A DNA stretch of 64,000 bases from PFJX01 sp031426815. Lineage in GTDB: Bacteria; Pseudomonadota; Gammaproteobacteria; Burkholderiales; Thiobacillaceae. The stretch spans positions 1 through 64,000 of the forward strand of contig JASJPG010000100.1 in the NCBI GenBank assembly GCA_031426815.1, read 5' to 3'. Shown here piece after piece: positions 29,026 through 38,012 of the stretch. The position numbers and the translations under genes are program-made. The notes under the pieces are model-generated. The model had not been told where the DNA came from and ran no database searches. It saw only the letters and a list, made by a program, of their open reading frames with translations. How positions within the stretch are numbered: position 1 is the stretch's first letter; every line of letters begins with the position of its first letter.

Positions 29026-29301
29026 TCAGAACTGGTCGGCGATGCCGTAGAGCCGCGCCAGACTGCTCAGGCTTTCGGGCACGTTGCGGAACTGCAGGTT
29101 TTTTCCGTCGGCACGCCGACGCAACGCCAGCAGCAAACTGAGTGCGGATGAGTCCATCTGTCCGACGCCGGCCAGGTCGAACACCGTGGAACCGGCACCG
29201 ATAGCGGCCTCGCCAGCAGCCAACAGGTGGGTGGCATTATCGAGAACCAGATCGCCCTCCAGCATGGCGATACCCGCGTTTACGACCACGCCGGCAGGCA
29301 T
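29026..29301 (-). CDS. mlaB: STAS-domain protein MlaB
   Basis: 91 residues forming a single STAS domain; VFDLAGVGQMDSSALSLLLAL is the conserved strand-helix with the Ser-Ser pair. MlaB binds the MlaF ATPase and is needed for activity of the phospholipid transporter MlaFEDB. Its start overlaps the mlaC stop by one base. Confidence 0.9.
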   Translation of the reverse strand: MPAGVVVNAGIAMLEGDLVLDNATHLLAAGEAAIGAGSTVFDLAGVGQMDSSALSLLLALRRRADGKNLQFRNVPESLSSLARLYGIADQF

Positions 29302-29915
29302 TATTTTTTTGCCCCGACCGGCTGATTGCGGCGCGACAAGGCGGCCAGCAAGCCCTCGACGCCCCCTTTGCGTACTTCGGAATTGAAGGAGTTGCGATAC
29401 ACCGTCACCATACTGACGTTATCCACCAGCACGTCGTAGACCTTCCAGCCGGCATCCGTCTTTTCCATGCGGTAATCGATTGGAATCGGCGGCGCGCCTG
29501 GCTTGCTGACTTCGGTATTGACCATGACATCGGTTTCGGCGGGCGCGGCTTTGAAGGGTTTGAACTCAACCCGATAGTCGGCCACGCTGGTCAACGATGC
29601 AGAATAAGTCCGCACCAGCATGGTACGGAATTCATTGATCAGGCTTTCCTGCTGCTCTGGTGTGGCCTTGCTCCAGTTCTTGCCGACAGCGAGTTGAGTC
29701 ATCTGCCGAAAATCGAAATTGGGCAGAATTCTCTGTTCCACCAGGTCGAGGATCTTCTTGTTGTTGCCGCTCTTGATGTCCTTGTCCTGCTTGACGATAC
29801 GCAGCACATCGTTGGTGGTGTTCCTGGCCAGGACATCCGGCGAAACAACTTCCGCCGCCGCGCCAAAGCTAATTGCCAACAAGCTGGCAGTAAGCAACTG
29901 CATCAATCTATTCAT
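29301..29915 (-). CDS. mlaC: Periplasmic phospholipid-binding protein MlaC
   Basis: 204 residues with a signal peptide (MNRLMQLLTASLLAISFGAA). Family features: ILDLVEQRILPNFDFRQMTQLAVGKNW, FRTMLVRTYSASL and the DAGWKVYDVLVDNVSMV segment. MlaC shuttles phospholipid between the outer-membrane MlaA complex and MlaD. Separated from mlaD by 119 bases; no mlaA gene lies in this gap. Confidence 0.95.
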   Translation of the reverse strand: MNRLMQLLTASLLAISFGAAAEVVSPDVLARNTTNDVLRIVKQDKDIKSGNNKKILDLVEQRILPNFDFRQMTQLAVGKNWSKATPEQQESLINEFRTMLVRTYSASLTSVADYRVEFKPFKAAPAETDVMVNTEVSKPGAPPIPIDYRMEKTDAGWKVYDVLVDNVSMVTVYRNSFNSEVRKGGVEGLLAALSRRNQPVGAKK

Positions 29916-30034
29916 GGATATTTACCTCACTCTTACAAGATCTTATTAAACAACTGTAGTGACATCCCGGGTCAAGGTTAGTTGCTACCGATCAGGCGCA
30001 ACTGCCGACCTTGGGTTTGCTGCATCGGTCAGCA

Positions 30035-30514
30035 CTATTGGGCAGCTGACGTGTCGGCGGCACTGTCGCCTTTGTTGTAGAGAAACTGGCCGATCAGATT
30101 CTCCAGCACGACCGCACCCTGGGTAATTCTGAGCGTATCCCCATTCGCCAGCATTTTCGTATCGCCGCCCGCATCGAGCGCGACGTACTGCTCACCCAGC
30201 AAGCCGGATGTCATGATCGAAGCACTGCTGTCCTTGGGAAAGGGATAACGGGAATCCAGCGAAATCGTTACCGTCGCTTCATACGACTTTGGATCGAATC
30301 CAATCTCTGCGACGCGGCCGACCACAACCCCCGCGCTCTTCACCGGAGCGCGCGCCTTCAGGCCACCGATGTTGTCGAACGAAGCCTTTACCACATAAGT
30401 CTCGCCATTCTCAAAATTGCCGAGATTGCCGACTTTCAAAGCCAGGAAAAGAATGGCGACGATACCCGCCACGACGAAGATACCTACCCAAAGATCAAGT
30501 GTTGCGCGCTGCAT
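30035..30514 (-). CDS. mlaD: Inner-membrane MCE-domain protein MlaD
   Basis: 159 residues: one N-terminal membrane helix (WVGIFVVAGIVAILFLALKV), then an MCE domain (residues ~40-118, with VKASFDNIGGLKARAPVKSAGV) and a hydrophobic LENLIGQFLY helix that forms the central pore of the hexamer. It binds phospholipid and receives it from or passes it to MlaC. Confidence 0.95.
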   Translation of the reverse strand: MQRATLDLWVGIFVVAGIVAILFLALKVGNLGNFENGETYVVKASFDNIGGLKARAPVKSAGVVVGRVAEIGFDPKSYEATVTISLDSRYPFPKDSSASIMTSGLLGEQYVALDAGGDTKMLANGDTLRITQGAVVLENLIGQFLYNKGDSAADTSAAQ

Positions 30515-30517
30515 GGA

Positions 30518-31312
30518 TCAAACCCCACGGAACATGAATGCGGTCAGTACGAAATCCAGGCCCAGAATGGCCAGGGACGAAGTCACCACGGTACGGGTGG
30601 TGGCGCGAGAGACGCCTTCCGCCGTGGGCGGGGCATCGTAGCCCTCGAACAGCGCGATGATGGTGACGGCAATGCCGAATACCACACTCTTGAGGACGCC
30701 ATTGAGAATGTCTTCCTTGAAATCGACGGCAGCTTGCATCTGCGACCAGAACGAGCCTTCGTCGACACCGATCAGCACGACACCGACCAGATAGCCGCCC
30801 AATACGCCCATCGCCGAGAACAACGCTGCCAGCAAGGGCATGGAAATCACCGCGCCCCAGAAACGCGGCGCAACCACGCGCGCGATGGGGTCCACCGCCA
30901 TCATTTCCATCGCGGCAATCTGTTCGGTCGCCTTCATCAGCCCGATTTCCGCCGTGATGGCCGAACCCGCTCGGCTGGCGAACAGCAATGCAGCCACGAC
31001 CGGCCCAAGTTCGCGCACCAGTGAAAGCGACACCAGCACACCGAGCGCCTCTTCCGAGCCATAGGTTTGCAGCGTTTCGTATCCCTGCAGGCCCAGCACC
31101 ATGCCGACAAACAACCCGGAAACCAGAATGATGATCAGCGAGAGCACGCCGGCGGTGAATATCTCCCGCACGATCAGGTGAAAACGCCGGAAACTGGTAC
31201 CGGAATGCAGCAAAACGAGCAGGAAGAAATGTGCCGCCACGCCCATGCGCCAGACTCTGTCCACCGAACGTCGGCCGATACCTCGCACACTTTCCAGCAA
31301 AGCGTCGATCAT
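30518..31312 (-). CDS. mlaE: Phospholipid ABC transporter permease MlaE
   Basis: 264 residues with five to six hydrophobic segments. Strong signatures: GLFVGMVLGLQGYETLQTYG, RAGSAITAEIGLMKATEQIAAMEMM and VDPIARVVAPRFWG, all typical of the MlaE family. Overlaps mlaF by four bases and precedes mlaD by three. Confidence 0.96.
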   Translation of the reverse strand: MIDALLESVRGIGRRSVDRVWRMGVAAHFFLLVLLHSGTSFRRFHLIVREIFTAGVLSLIIILVSGLFVGMVLGLQGYETLQTYGSEEALGVLVSLSLVRELGPVVAALLFASRAGSAITAEIGLMKATEQIAAMEMMAVDPIARVVAPRFWGAVISMPLLAALFSAMGVLGGYLVGVVLIGVDEGSFWSQMQAAVDFKEDILNGVLKSVVFGIAVTIIALFEGYDAPPTAEGVSRATTRTVVTSSLAILGLDFVLTAFMFRGV

Positions 31313-32109
31313 GCCGGCAACCCCAGATCTGCCGCATAGTCCGGCGCCGGGTAGTGGAAAGGCACCGGCCCATTTTCTTCACCATGCACGAACTGGTGCA
31401 CATAAGGCAGGTGCGAGGCCTTGATCTCGGCGGGCGTGCCTTGCGCCTCGATCACGCCTTCGGAAACGAAATAAACGTAGTCGACCATCTTCAGTGATTC
31501 CTGGACATCGTGTGTAACAACGATCGAGGTCATACCCAACGTATCGGTAAGGCGACGAATCAGATTTCCGGTAACCCCCAGCGAAATCGGGTCAAGCCCG
31601 GCAAACGGCTCGTCATAAAGGATCAGCATCGGATCGAGTGAAATCGAACGCGCCAACGCCACGCGACGGGCCATGCCGCCAGATAGCTCCGACGGCATCA
31701 GATCGTGCGCACCACGCAAACCGACTGCATTCAATTTCATGAAAACCAGATCGCGAATCATCTCTTCAGGCAGGTCAGTGTGCTCTCGCAACTGGAATGC
31801 CACATTCTCGAAGACCGACATGTCAGTGAATAGCGCGCCGAATTGAAACAACATGCCCATGCGCCGACGCAGTCGATACAGGCCATCCTGATCCAATTGC
31901 CCCATCTCTACACCATCGACCATCAGACTGCCGCTGGTCGGCTTGAGCGCCCCCCCTATCAATCGCAGCAATGTTGTCTTGCCGCAACCGGAATTCCCCA
32001 TGATGGCAATCACTTGTCCGCGACGCGCGTTCAAATTGATGTCTTTGAGCACCAGACGCTGGCCGTAGGTAAACGAAAGATCGCGAATTTCGATGAGGTT
32101 GTCGGACAC
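31309..32109 (-). CDS. mlaF: Phospholipid ABC transporter ATPase MlaF
   Basis: 266 residues. Walker A MGNSGCGKTTLLRLIGG, signature LSGGMARRVALARSISLDP and Walker B LILYDEPFAGLDPIS. First gene of the mla block and apparently of the whole minus-strand super-operon. The Mla system keeps outer-membrane lipid asymmetry by moving phospholipids. Confidence 0.96.
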   Translation of the reverse strand: MSDNLIEIRDLSFTYGQRLVLKDINLNARRGQVIAIMGNSGCGKTTLLRLIGGALKPTSGSLMVDGVEMGQLDQDGLYRLRRRMGMLFQFGALFTDMSVFENVAFQLREHTDLPEEMIRDLVFMKLNAVGLRGAHDLMPSELSGGMARRVALARSISLDPMLILYDEPFAGLDPISLGVTGNLIRRLTDTLGMTSIVVTHDVQESLKMVDYVYFVSEGVIEAQGTPAEIKASHLPYVHQFVHGEENGPVPFHYPAPDYAADLGLPA

Positions 32110-32147
32110 TGAGTACTTGGTTTTATTTTTTAGGGCTGCCGCATTCT

Positions 32148-32199
32148 AGCAGCCTGTCGAACTTTCCCTGTGAGCACGGGAAAGTCCGACAGGCTGCTT
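32148..32199. repeat. Long intergenic hairpin
   Basis: Outer arms AGCAGCCTGTCG (32148-32159) and CGACAGGCTGCT (32188-32199) are perfectly inverted; inside them ACTTTCCC (32161-32168) pairs with GGGAAAGT (32178-32185). Together they make an almost continuous 20-base-pair stem with a 9-base loop. No T-run follows. It sits between mlaF and the DUF72-like gene, both on the minus strand, and may be a dispersed palindrome, a terminator, or both. Confidence 0.75.
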
Positions 32200-32206
32200 G
32201 CAGGGG

Positions 32207-32665
32207 TCAAAGCCCCATGACTTCGAGCAGTGTAGCGACGCGATCGATCTGACCAAGATCGCCATCGAGACTGATCAGGTAGCGTGGGGCAGAACCCGAC
32301 TTTTCCGCCAGAGCTGCCGCCAACTCCTTGAGCGATGAATCGCGCGAAAACCACAACAGAATCCCAGCGTCACGCCGCATCGACAATGCCTTGCCCGCCA
32401 ACTCGGCAGGAACCGGAAGCGCTTCTTCGCTCTCCAGCAGAAACTGGAATTGTTCATGCGTATCCGCCTGCCATTGCGCCAACTGTTCCGGGCTGGCCTG
32501 CTGCCAAGCGGCGCGCTCCAGAAACACGCAATTGAACTGTGTATTGAAGTAGGTGAGCTGCCACTCATCCGGCATATCGGCCGGGTAAAACGTCTCGCGC
32601 CAGGCCGGGTTGGACCATCCCAGTGCGCCAATCCGTATAGCTCCATTCATCTCGGTTGAGGACAT
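32207..32665 (-). CDS. Short DUF72-like protein
   Basis: 152 residues. The N-terminal IRIGALGWSNPAWRETFYP followed by a 'YFNTQFNCVFLE' strand resembles the opening of DUF72 (YecE-like) TIM-barrel proteins, which are usually 240-300 residues. The rest differs: it keeps a LSMRRDAGILLWFSRD strand and ends at VATLLEVMGL. So this is either a shortened, divergent member or a distant relative. Function unknown. Start at 32665 or at the in-frame ATG 32650; neither has a good ribosome site. Confidence 0.65.
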   Translation of the reverse strand: MSSTEMNGAIRIGALGWSNPAWRETFYPADMPDEWQLTYFNTQFNCVFLERAAWQQASPEQLAQWQADTHEQFQFLLESEEALPVPAELAGKALSMRRDAGILLWFSRDSSLKELAAALAEKSGSAPRYLISLDGDLGQIDRVATLLEVMGL

Positions 32666-32829
32666 ATGCTTAATCAGTTTTCACAATGGCGAAATCGCAA
32701 CAGCATCAGGGATGTCATTAGAAGAAGGTATATAGGATTTTACTTAAATAGGGACGCCTCTATATTCTGCACGTCACGAATTCTGTTGTCTGCCAAGTCC
32801 AGTACTACCCAAACCCAAAGGAGATCGAA

Positions 32830-33675
32830 ATGAAAGTGAAATCCCTCGTTGCCGCCTTGTTGGTGTGTGCCTCTCCCGCCGTTTTTGCTGCCGACGCCGC
32901 CGCTCCCGCGCCTGCCGTCAAGCAAGTTCCCCAGACCCCGGAAGCCTGGCTGGCCCGCATGACCGACATGACCCAGAACATGTCCGCTTACAAAGACCCG
33001 AAGGTGTTCGTGCCCTGGTTGAACGCCGTTACCGAACCCAGCTTCTACACCACCATGGGCAACAACATGATGGATCCGGGCAACTGGCTGAACATGGCTA
33101 ATTCCATGACCCAGCCGGGCGCTTTGACCAACGTGGCCGCGTTCGCCGACCCCAACGTCTACATGAAGTGGCTGGCCGCAACCATGGACCCCAACTTCTA
33201 CACCGCCGTGCTGACCCAATTGTCCGACCCGGGCAAACTGATGCGTTGGGCGATGTCGCCGATGGACCCGAAAGCGCTGTCCATGCTGACGAACACGTTG
33301 AACCCCAACATGTACGTGAAGTGGATGACCTCCCCCCTGGACCCGCGCGCGCTGCAGTTGATGATGGCCCCGGTTAATCCCAATCTGTACATGGGCTGGA
33401 TGGGCGCTTCCATGAACCCCGCTTCCTATGGCGACATGTGGAAAGGCTTCATGAACCCGGTTGCCGGCATGCCTGCCTTGACCATGCCCGCGATGCCTGC
33501 CACCACGCCTTGGGCCATTCCCGCCGCTCCCGTGGCCGGCGCGCCCAGCTTCAACTTCTTCGACCCGAATGCATGGACCCAGATGATGCCGGCCGCCCCT
33601 CAAGGTGGTTACGCCTTCCCGTTCCCGCTGCCTACCGCTCCTGTTGCCGCTCCCGCTGCGCCCGCCGCCAAGTAA
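32830..33675 (+). CDS. Secreted Met/Trp-rich protein with tandem 12-13-residue DP/NP repeats
   Basis: 281 residues, ATG preceded by AAAGGAGA. Clear signal peptide ending AVFA (residue 20). Residues 56-208 consist of about twelve consecutive repeats of 12 or 13 residues, each opening with DP, NP, EP or QP (at 56, 69, 82, 95, 107, 120, 133, 146, 158, 171, 183, 196). Examples are DPNVYMKWLAATM, DPGKLMRWAMSPM and NPNMYVKWMTSPL. The full protein has 29 Met and 10 Trp and no Cys after the signal. The C-terminal 70 residues are Pro/Ala-rich with FNFFDPNAW. I do not recognise the family. A strong terminator follows, so it is a single-gene unit, possibly highly expressed. Each repeat could form a short amphipathic helix; a membrane- or metal-binding surface role is speculation. 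Confidence 0.88.
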   Translation: MKVKSLVAALLVCASPAVFAADAAAPAPAVKQVPQTPEAWLARMTDMTQNMSAYKDPKVFVPWLNAVTEPSFYTTMGNNMMDPGNWLNMANSMTQPGALTNVAAFADPNVYMKWLAATMDPNFYTAVLTQLSDPGKLMRWAMSPMDPKALSMLTNTLNPNMYVKWMTSPLDPRALQLMMAPVNPNLYMGWMGASMNPASYGDMWKGFMNPVAGMPALTMPAMPATTPWAIPAAPVAGAPSFNFFDPNAWTQMMPAAPQGGYAFPFPLPTAPVAAPAAPAAK

Positions 33676-33691
33676 TTCAGGTTCGCAACAA

Positions 33692-33724
33692 TAAAAAAAC
33701 GGCTGCTTCGGCAGCCGTTTTTTT
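33692..33724. terminator. Bidirectional rho-independent terminator
   Basis: Perfect stem ACGGCTGC (33699-33706) / GCAGCCGT (33711-33718) with the very stable TTCG tetraloop. An A-run precedes it and a T-run follows, so it works for the repeat-protein gene on the plus strand and for cysS on the minus strand. Confidence 0.93.
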
Positions 33725-33746
33725 CGTCCATAGACTTGAAGAGATT

Positions 33747-35156
33747 CTATTCCCGCCGCCAAAGCGTGCCTTGCGGACCATCTTCCAGAATGACGCCGGC
33801 CGCCTTGAGCTCATCCCGAATGGCGTCCGAGCGCTTGAAATCCTTGGCCTTGCGTGCAGCCAAGCGTTCGCCGATCAGCGTTTCGATATGCTGGGCGCCG
33901 TACTCATTGCCGGTTTCATTGGCCGCATCACTGCCGACCCCGGCCTGCATGAACTGCTCAGGGTCGCGTTGCAACAAACCCAACACCCCTGCCAGCGACT
34001 TGAGCAAACCCGCCATTTTCGCCGCTTCAGCGGGCGCGCTCGTGCGCATCCGATTCGCTTCCGCCGCCAGATCGAACAACACCGCCAGGGCTTCCGGCGT
34101 ATTGAAGTCGTCATCCATCGCCGCCTGGAAACGCGCCGCGTAAGAATTCCCCCAATCCTGTGCCGGCATTGCCGCATCGACACCGCGCAACGCGGTATAC
34201 AGACGCGTCAGCGCCGCTTTAGCATCATCCAGATGCTGGTCGGAATAATTCAACGGGCTGCGGTAATGGGCGCGCAGGATGAAGAAACGGACAACTTCCG
34301 CGTCGTACTTCTGCAGCACTTCGCGGATTGTGAAGAAGTTGCCCAGGCTCTTCGACATCTTCTCGTCGTCGACGCGGACAAAACCGTTGTGCAGCCAGTA
34401 ATTGACGAACTTGCAGTCGTGCGCGCCTTCCGACTGTGCGATTTCGTTTTCATGGTGCGGAAACTGCAAATCCTGGCCGCCGCCGTGAATGTCGAAATGC
34501 TTGCCGAGCAAGTCGGAGCCCATCGCGGAACATTCGATATGCCAGCCGGGCCGCCCCGCCCCCCAAGGCGAAGGCCACGACGGCTCACCGGGTTTGGCGG
34601 CTTTCCAGAGCACGAAATCCATCGGATCGCGTTTGTTTGGATCGACTTCCACACGCTCGCCAGCGCGTAGATCCTCCAGCGATTTGCCGGAAAGCCGGCC
34701 GTAGTCGGCGAAGCTCTGCACCGCGTAGTAAACATCGCCATTCGCCGCGGGATAGGCATGGCCGCGTTCGATCAGGCCCTGGATCATGTTCAACATGTTG
34801 CCGACGTACTCGGTCGCACGCGGCTCGTGGTCGGGCGGCAGCACCCCCAGCGCAGCGCCGTCCTCATGCATCGCGGCAATGAAACGGTCGGTCAACGCGG
34901 TGAACGGCTCGCCGTTGTCTTGCGCCCGCTTGATGATCTTGTCGTCGATATCGGTAATGTTGCGCACATAGGTGACCTGATAACCGGAATTGCGCAGCCA
35001 CCGCGTCACCATGTCGAACACCACCAGCACACGGGCATGGCCGAGATGGCAGTAGTCGTACACGGTCATGCCGCAGACGTACATACGGACCTGGCCGGGA
35101 ACGATCGGACTGAAAACTTCTTTCTTGCGCGTCAGCGAGTTATGCAGCGCAAGCAT
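33747..35156 (-). CDS. cysS: Cysteinyl-tRNA synthetase
   Basis: 469 residues from ATG 35156 (MLALHNSLTRKKE). Class I synthetase motifs: MYVCGMTVYDYCHLGHARV with the zinc Cys and HIGH-equivalent HLGH, and the KMSKSLGNFFTI loop. Zinc ligands in the WHIECSAM region and HHENEIAQSE are present. Its start overlaps the glnS stop by four bases, so the two synthetase genes are translationally coupled. Confidence 0.97.
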   Translation of the reverse strand: MLALHNSLTRKKEVFSPIVPGQVRMYVCGMTVYDYCHLGHARVLVVFDMVTRWLRNSGYQVTYVRNITDIDDKIIKRAQDNGEPFTALTDRFIAAMHEDGAALGVLPPDHEPRATEYVGNMLNMIQGLIERGHAYPAANGDVYYAVQSFADYGRLSGKSLEDLRAGERVEVDPNKRDPMDFVLWKAAKPGEPSWPSPWGAGRPGWHIECSAMGSDLLGKHFDIHGGGQDLQFPHHENEIAQSEGAHDCKFVNYWLHNGFVRVDDEKMSKSLGNFFTIREVLQKYDAEVVRFFILRAHYRSPLNYSDQHLDDAKAALTRLYTALRGVDAAMPAQDWGNSYAARFQAAMDDDFNTPEALAVLFDLAAEANRMRTSAPAEAAKMAGLLKSLAGVLGLLQRDPEQFMQAGVGSDAANETGNEYGAQHIETLIGERLAARKAKDFKRSDAIRDELKAAGVILEDGPQGTLWRRE

Positions 35157-36841
35157 CAGCCTTGCCCCTTCGTCCACGCATCCTTCAGGCCGACCGCGCG
35201 GTTGAACACCAGCCTCTCGCCCGGTTTGTGGTCCACCCGATCGGTACAGAAGTAGCCCAGGCGTTCGAATTGATAACGCGATTCCGGCGCCGCATCCTGG
35301 ATGCAGGGCTCGATCCAGCCGTGCACGATTTGCAGGGAATCGGGGTTCAGAAACTCCAGAAAATCGCGGTCCTTATGCCCGTCCGGTTCGGCATCGTTAA
35401 ACAGTCGCTCGTACAGGCGAAGCTCGACCGGCAATGCCTGTGCCGCGGCAACCCAGTGAATGACGCCCTTGACCTTGCGTCCTTGCGGATTCTTGCCGAG
35501 CGTATCGTGGTCGATGCTGCAACGCAGCTCCACCACATTGCCGGCGGCATCCTGAATCACCTCGTCGCACTTGATCACATAGGAATAGCGCAAACGCACC
35601 TCGCCCCCCGGCGTCAGACGTTGCCATCCGGCCGGCGGGGCCGCTGAAAAGTCGTCTTGCTCGACCCAGATTTCACGGCTGATTGCCACTTCGCGCTCGC
35701 CGAACTCGGGATGATTCGGGTGAAAGCCGGCGCTACGGCCGGTGGTAACACCTTCCTGATAATTCGTCAGCACCACTTTGAGCGGGTTCACCACCGCCAT
35801 CACGCGCGGCACCTTGGTTTCCATGTCCTCGCGGATGCAGCCCTCCAGCACCGCCATGTCGATGACGTTTTCCGACTTGGAAATGCCGATGCGGCGCGCA
35901 AATTCGCGGATGCCAGCCGGCGTATAGCCGCGCCGACGCATGCCGTGGATTGTCGGCATGCGCGGATCGTCCCAGCCGGACACCAGACCCTGCGTCACCA
36001 GCTGGTTCAGCTTGCGTTTGCTGGTGACGGTGTAGCGCAGTTCCAAACGGGAAAATTCGATCTGCTGCGGATGCGACGGCACCGACAACTGATCCAGCAC
36101 CCAGTCGTATAACGGGCGATGGTCTTCGAATTCGAGCGTGCACAGCGAGTGCGTAATGTTCTCCAAGGCATCGGAAATGCAATGCGTGTAGTCGTACATT
36201 GGGTAGATCAGCCAGGTATCGCCGGTACGAATGTGGTGTGCACGCTTGATGCGATAGATCACCGGGTCGCGCATATTGATATTGGGCGAGGCCATGTCGA
36301 TCTTGACGCGCAAAGTTTTGGCCCCATCCGCAAACTCGCCCGCCTTCATGCGCCGGAACAGGTCCAGGTTTTCCGCCACGGAACGCGCTCGATATGGGCT
36401 ATCGCGCCCAGCCTGCGTCAGCGTGCCGCGATATTCACGCATCGCTTCCGGTGTCAGGTCGTCGACGTAAGCCAGTTCCTGTTCGATCAAGGCTTCGGCG
36501 AAATCGTACAAAGCCTGGAAATAATCGGACGCCCAGCGCACCTGTCCATTCCATTGAAATCCCAGCCAACGCACGTCTTCCTGGATGGCAAGCGCGTATT
36601 CCTCGCTTTCCTTCTCCGGGTTGGTGTCATCGAAGCGCAGGTTGCAGGTGCCCTGATAATCCTGTGCCAAACCGAAATTCAGACAGATCGACTTGGCATG
36701 GCCGACATGCAGGTAGCCATTGGGCTCGGGCGGAAAACGCGTAGCAACGCTACGATGCTTACCGCTGGCGAGATCGGCCTCGATGATGGAACGGATGAAA
36801 TGCTGCACCGGCGCGTTGGATATGGGGGCTTGGTCGCTCAT
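35156..36841 (-). CDS. glnS: Glutaminyl-tRNA synthetase
   Basis: 561 residues from ATG 36841 (MSDQAPISNAPVQHFI); the frame upstream to 36967 has no support. Class I motifs are RFPPEPNGYLHVGHAKSICL and the KMSKS-like VTSKRKLNQLV. The C-terminal beta-barrel anticodon-binding region (EVRLRYSYVIKCDEV...) is present. A true GlnRS means that Gln-tRNA is not made only by the GatCAB route here. Confidence 0.97.
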   Translation of the reverse strand: MSDQAPISNAPVQHFIRSIIEADLASGKHRSVATRFPPEPNGYLHVGHAKSICLNFGLAQDYQGTCNLRFDDTNPEKESEEYALAIQEDVRWLGFQWNGQVRWASDYFQALYDFAEALIEQELAYVDDLTPEAMREYRGTLTQAGRDSPYRARSVAENLDLFRRMKAGEFADGAKTLRVKIDMASPNINMRDPVIYRIKRAHHIRTGDTWLIYPMYDYTHCISDALENITHSLCTLEFEDHRPLYDWVLDQLSVPSHPQQIEFSRLELRYTVTSKRKLNQLVTQGLVSGWDDPRMPTIHGMRRRGYTPAGIREFARRIGISKSENVIDMAVLEGCIREDMETKVPRVMAVVNPLKVVLTNYQEGVTTGRSAGFHPNHPEFGEREVAISREIWVEQDDFSAAPPAGWQRLTPGGEVRLRYSYVIKCDEVIQDAAGNVVELRCSIDHDTLGKNPQGRKVKGVIHWVAAAQALPVELRLYERLFNDAEPDGHKDRDFLEFLNPDSLQIVHGWIEPCIQDAAPESRYQFERLGYFCTDRVDHKPGERLVFNRAVGLKDAWTKGQG

Positions 36842-37001
36842 GGCACGGATAAATAGATCAGGAGAGAAATCAGGAGGCTTATGCTCACTTAGCTTGGCCC
36901 AGCGCGGGGACGACTTTGAGTTGCGTCCCACGAAGGCTAGAATTCGCGGGCCCGGCACCTCTGCCACAAGCTACCGCAAAACGTCGAAAAGAATAGCACA
37001 C

Positions 37002-38012
37002 ATGACTCTGACTCGTTTCTCCCTCGCCTTGCGCGTCGGACTCCTCTTCGCCTTGCTGCCAGCGCCGGCCTTTGCCGCCGCGCCCACTGTTCAGGATGCC
37101 AATCAGGCCTTTCGCCAGGGCAACAACCAGATTGCGCTGGAGAAGGTTAACGGCTTCCTGACGGCCAACCCCAAGGATGCGCAGGGACGTTTCCTCAAGG
37201 GGCTGATCCTGACCGAATTGAATCGTTTCCCCGATGCGATCAAGGTGTTCTCCGGCCTGACCGAGGATTTCCCGGAACTGCCGGAGCCGTACAACAATCT
37301 GGCCGTGCTGTATGCCGCGCAAGCCGACTACGAACGCGCCAAAAACAGTCTGGAAATGGCCATTCGCACGCATCCCAGCTATGCCACCGCGCATGAAAAT
37401 CTCGGCGACATTTACGCCAAAATGGCTTCGCAGGCCTATGACAAGGCGTTGCAACTGGACAAATCGAATACTTCGGCGCAGACCAAGCTGGCCTTGATCC
37501 GCGATCTGTTCAGCCCGACGCCGCGTCCGCAAGAACCGAGCAAACTGACCGATGCGGGCAAAGGCAAAGGCAAGGCCAAGCCGGCAGCGGCGACGCAAGA
37601 AACACCGGCCACGCCGAGTGCCGCCGTCGAACCGGCAAAGCCAAGTAAGGAAGCGGCAAAACCGGTACAGGCGCCGATTGAACCGAAAGCGCAGATCGAA
37701 CGCACCCTGCACGCCTGGACCGAGGCGTGGAGTGCGCGCGACCCCGACGCCTATCTGGGTTTTTACAGCACACAATTCAAAGTGCCTGCCGGCAGCGATT
37801 TCGCGACGTGGTCGCAAGAGCGCAAAGCCCGGGTCACCCGACCGGAGTTCATCAAAGTCGCCATCGATCGGATCAAGATCAAGTTGAAAGGCGATAAGGC
37901 GCAGGTCAGCTTTACCCAGCGCTACGAATCCAACATCGTCAAAGATAGCGGCAAGAAAACGCTGGCCCTGGTGCGGGAAGATTCGGCATGGAAGATCGTT
38001 GAAGAAAGATGA
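37002..38012 (+). CDS. Exported TPR-repeat protein with C-terminal NTF2-like domain
   Basis: 336 residues from ATG 37002, with a signal peptide (LRVGLLFALLPAPAFA). Residues ~25-165 hold three to four TPR units (LKGLILTELNRFPDAIKVF, PEPYNNLAVLYAAQADYERA, ATAHENLGDIYAKMA). A Lys/Ala/Pro-rich linker follows, and then residues ~235-336 form an NTF2/SnoaL-like domain starting at LHAWTEAWSARDPDAYLGFY. The next gene ends in a homologous domain (EARDPDRFLRHYS). Stop and start overlap (ATGA). Probable periplasmic scaffold for the L,D-transpeptidase. Confidence 0.88.
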   Translation: MTLTRFSLALRVGLLFALLPAPAFAAAPTVQDANQAFRQGNNQIALEKVNGFLTANPKDAQGRFLKGLILTELNRFPDAIKVFSGLTEDFPELPEPYNNLAVLYAAQADYERAKNSLEMAIRTHPSYATAHENLGDIYAKMASQAYDKALQLDKSNTSAQTKLALIRDLFSPTPRPQEPSKLTDAGKGKGKAKPAAATQETPATPSAAVEPAKPSKEAAKPVQAPIEPKAQIERTLHAWTEAWSARDPDAYLGFYSTQFKVPAGSDFATWSQERKARVTRPEFIKVAIDRIKIKLKGDKAQVSFTQRYESNIVKDSGKKTLALVREDSAWKIVEER

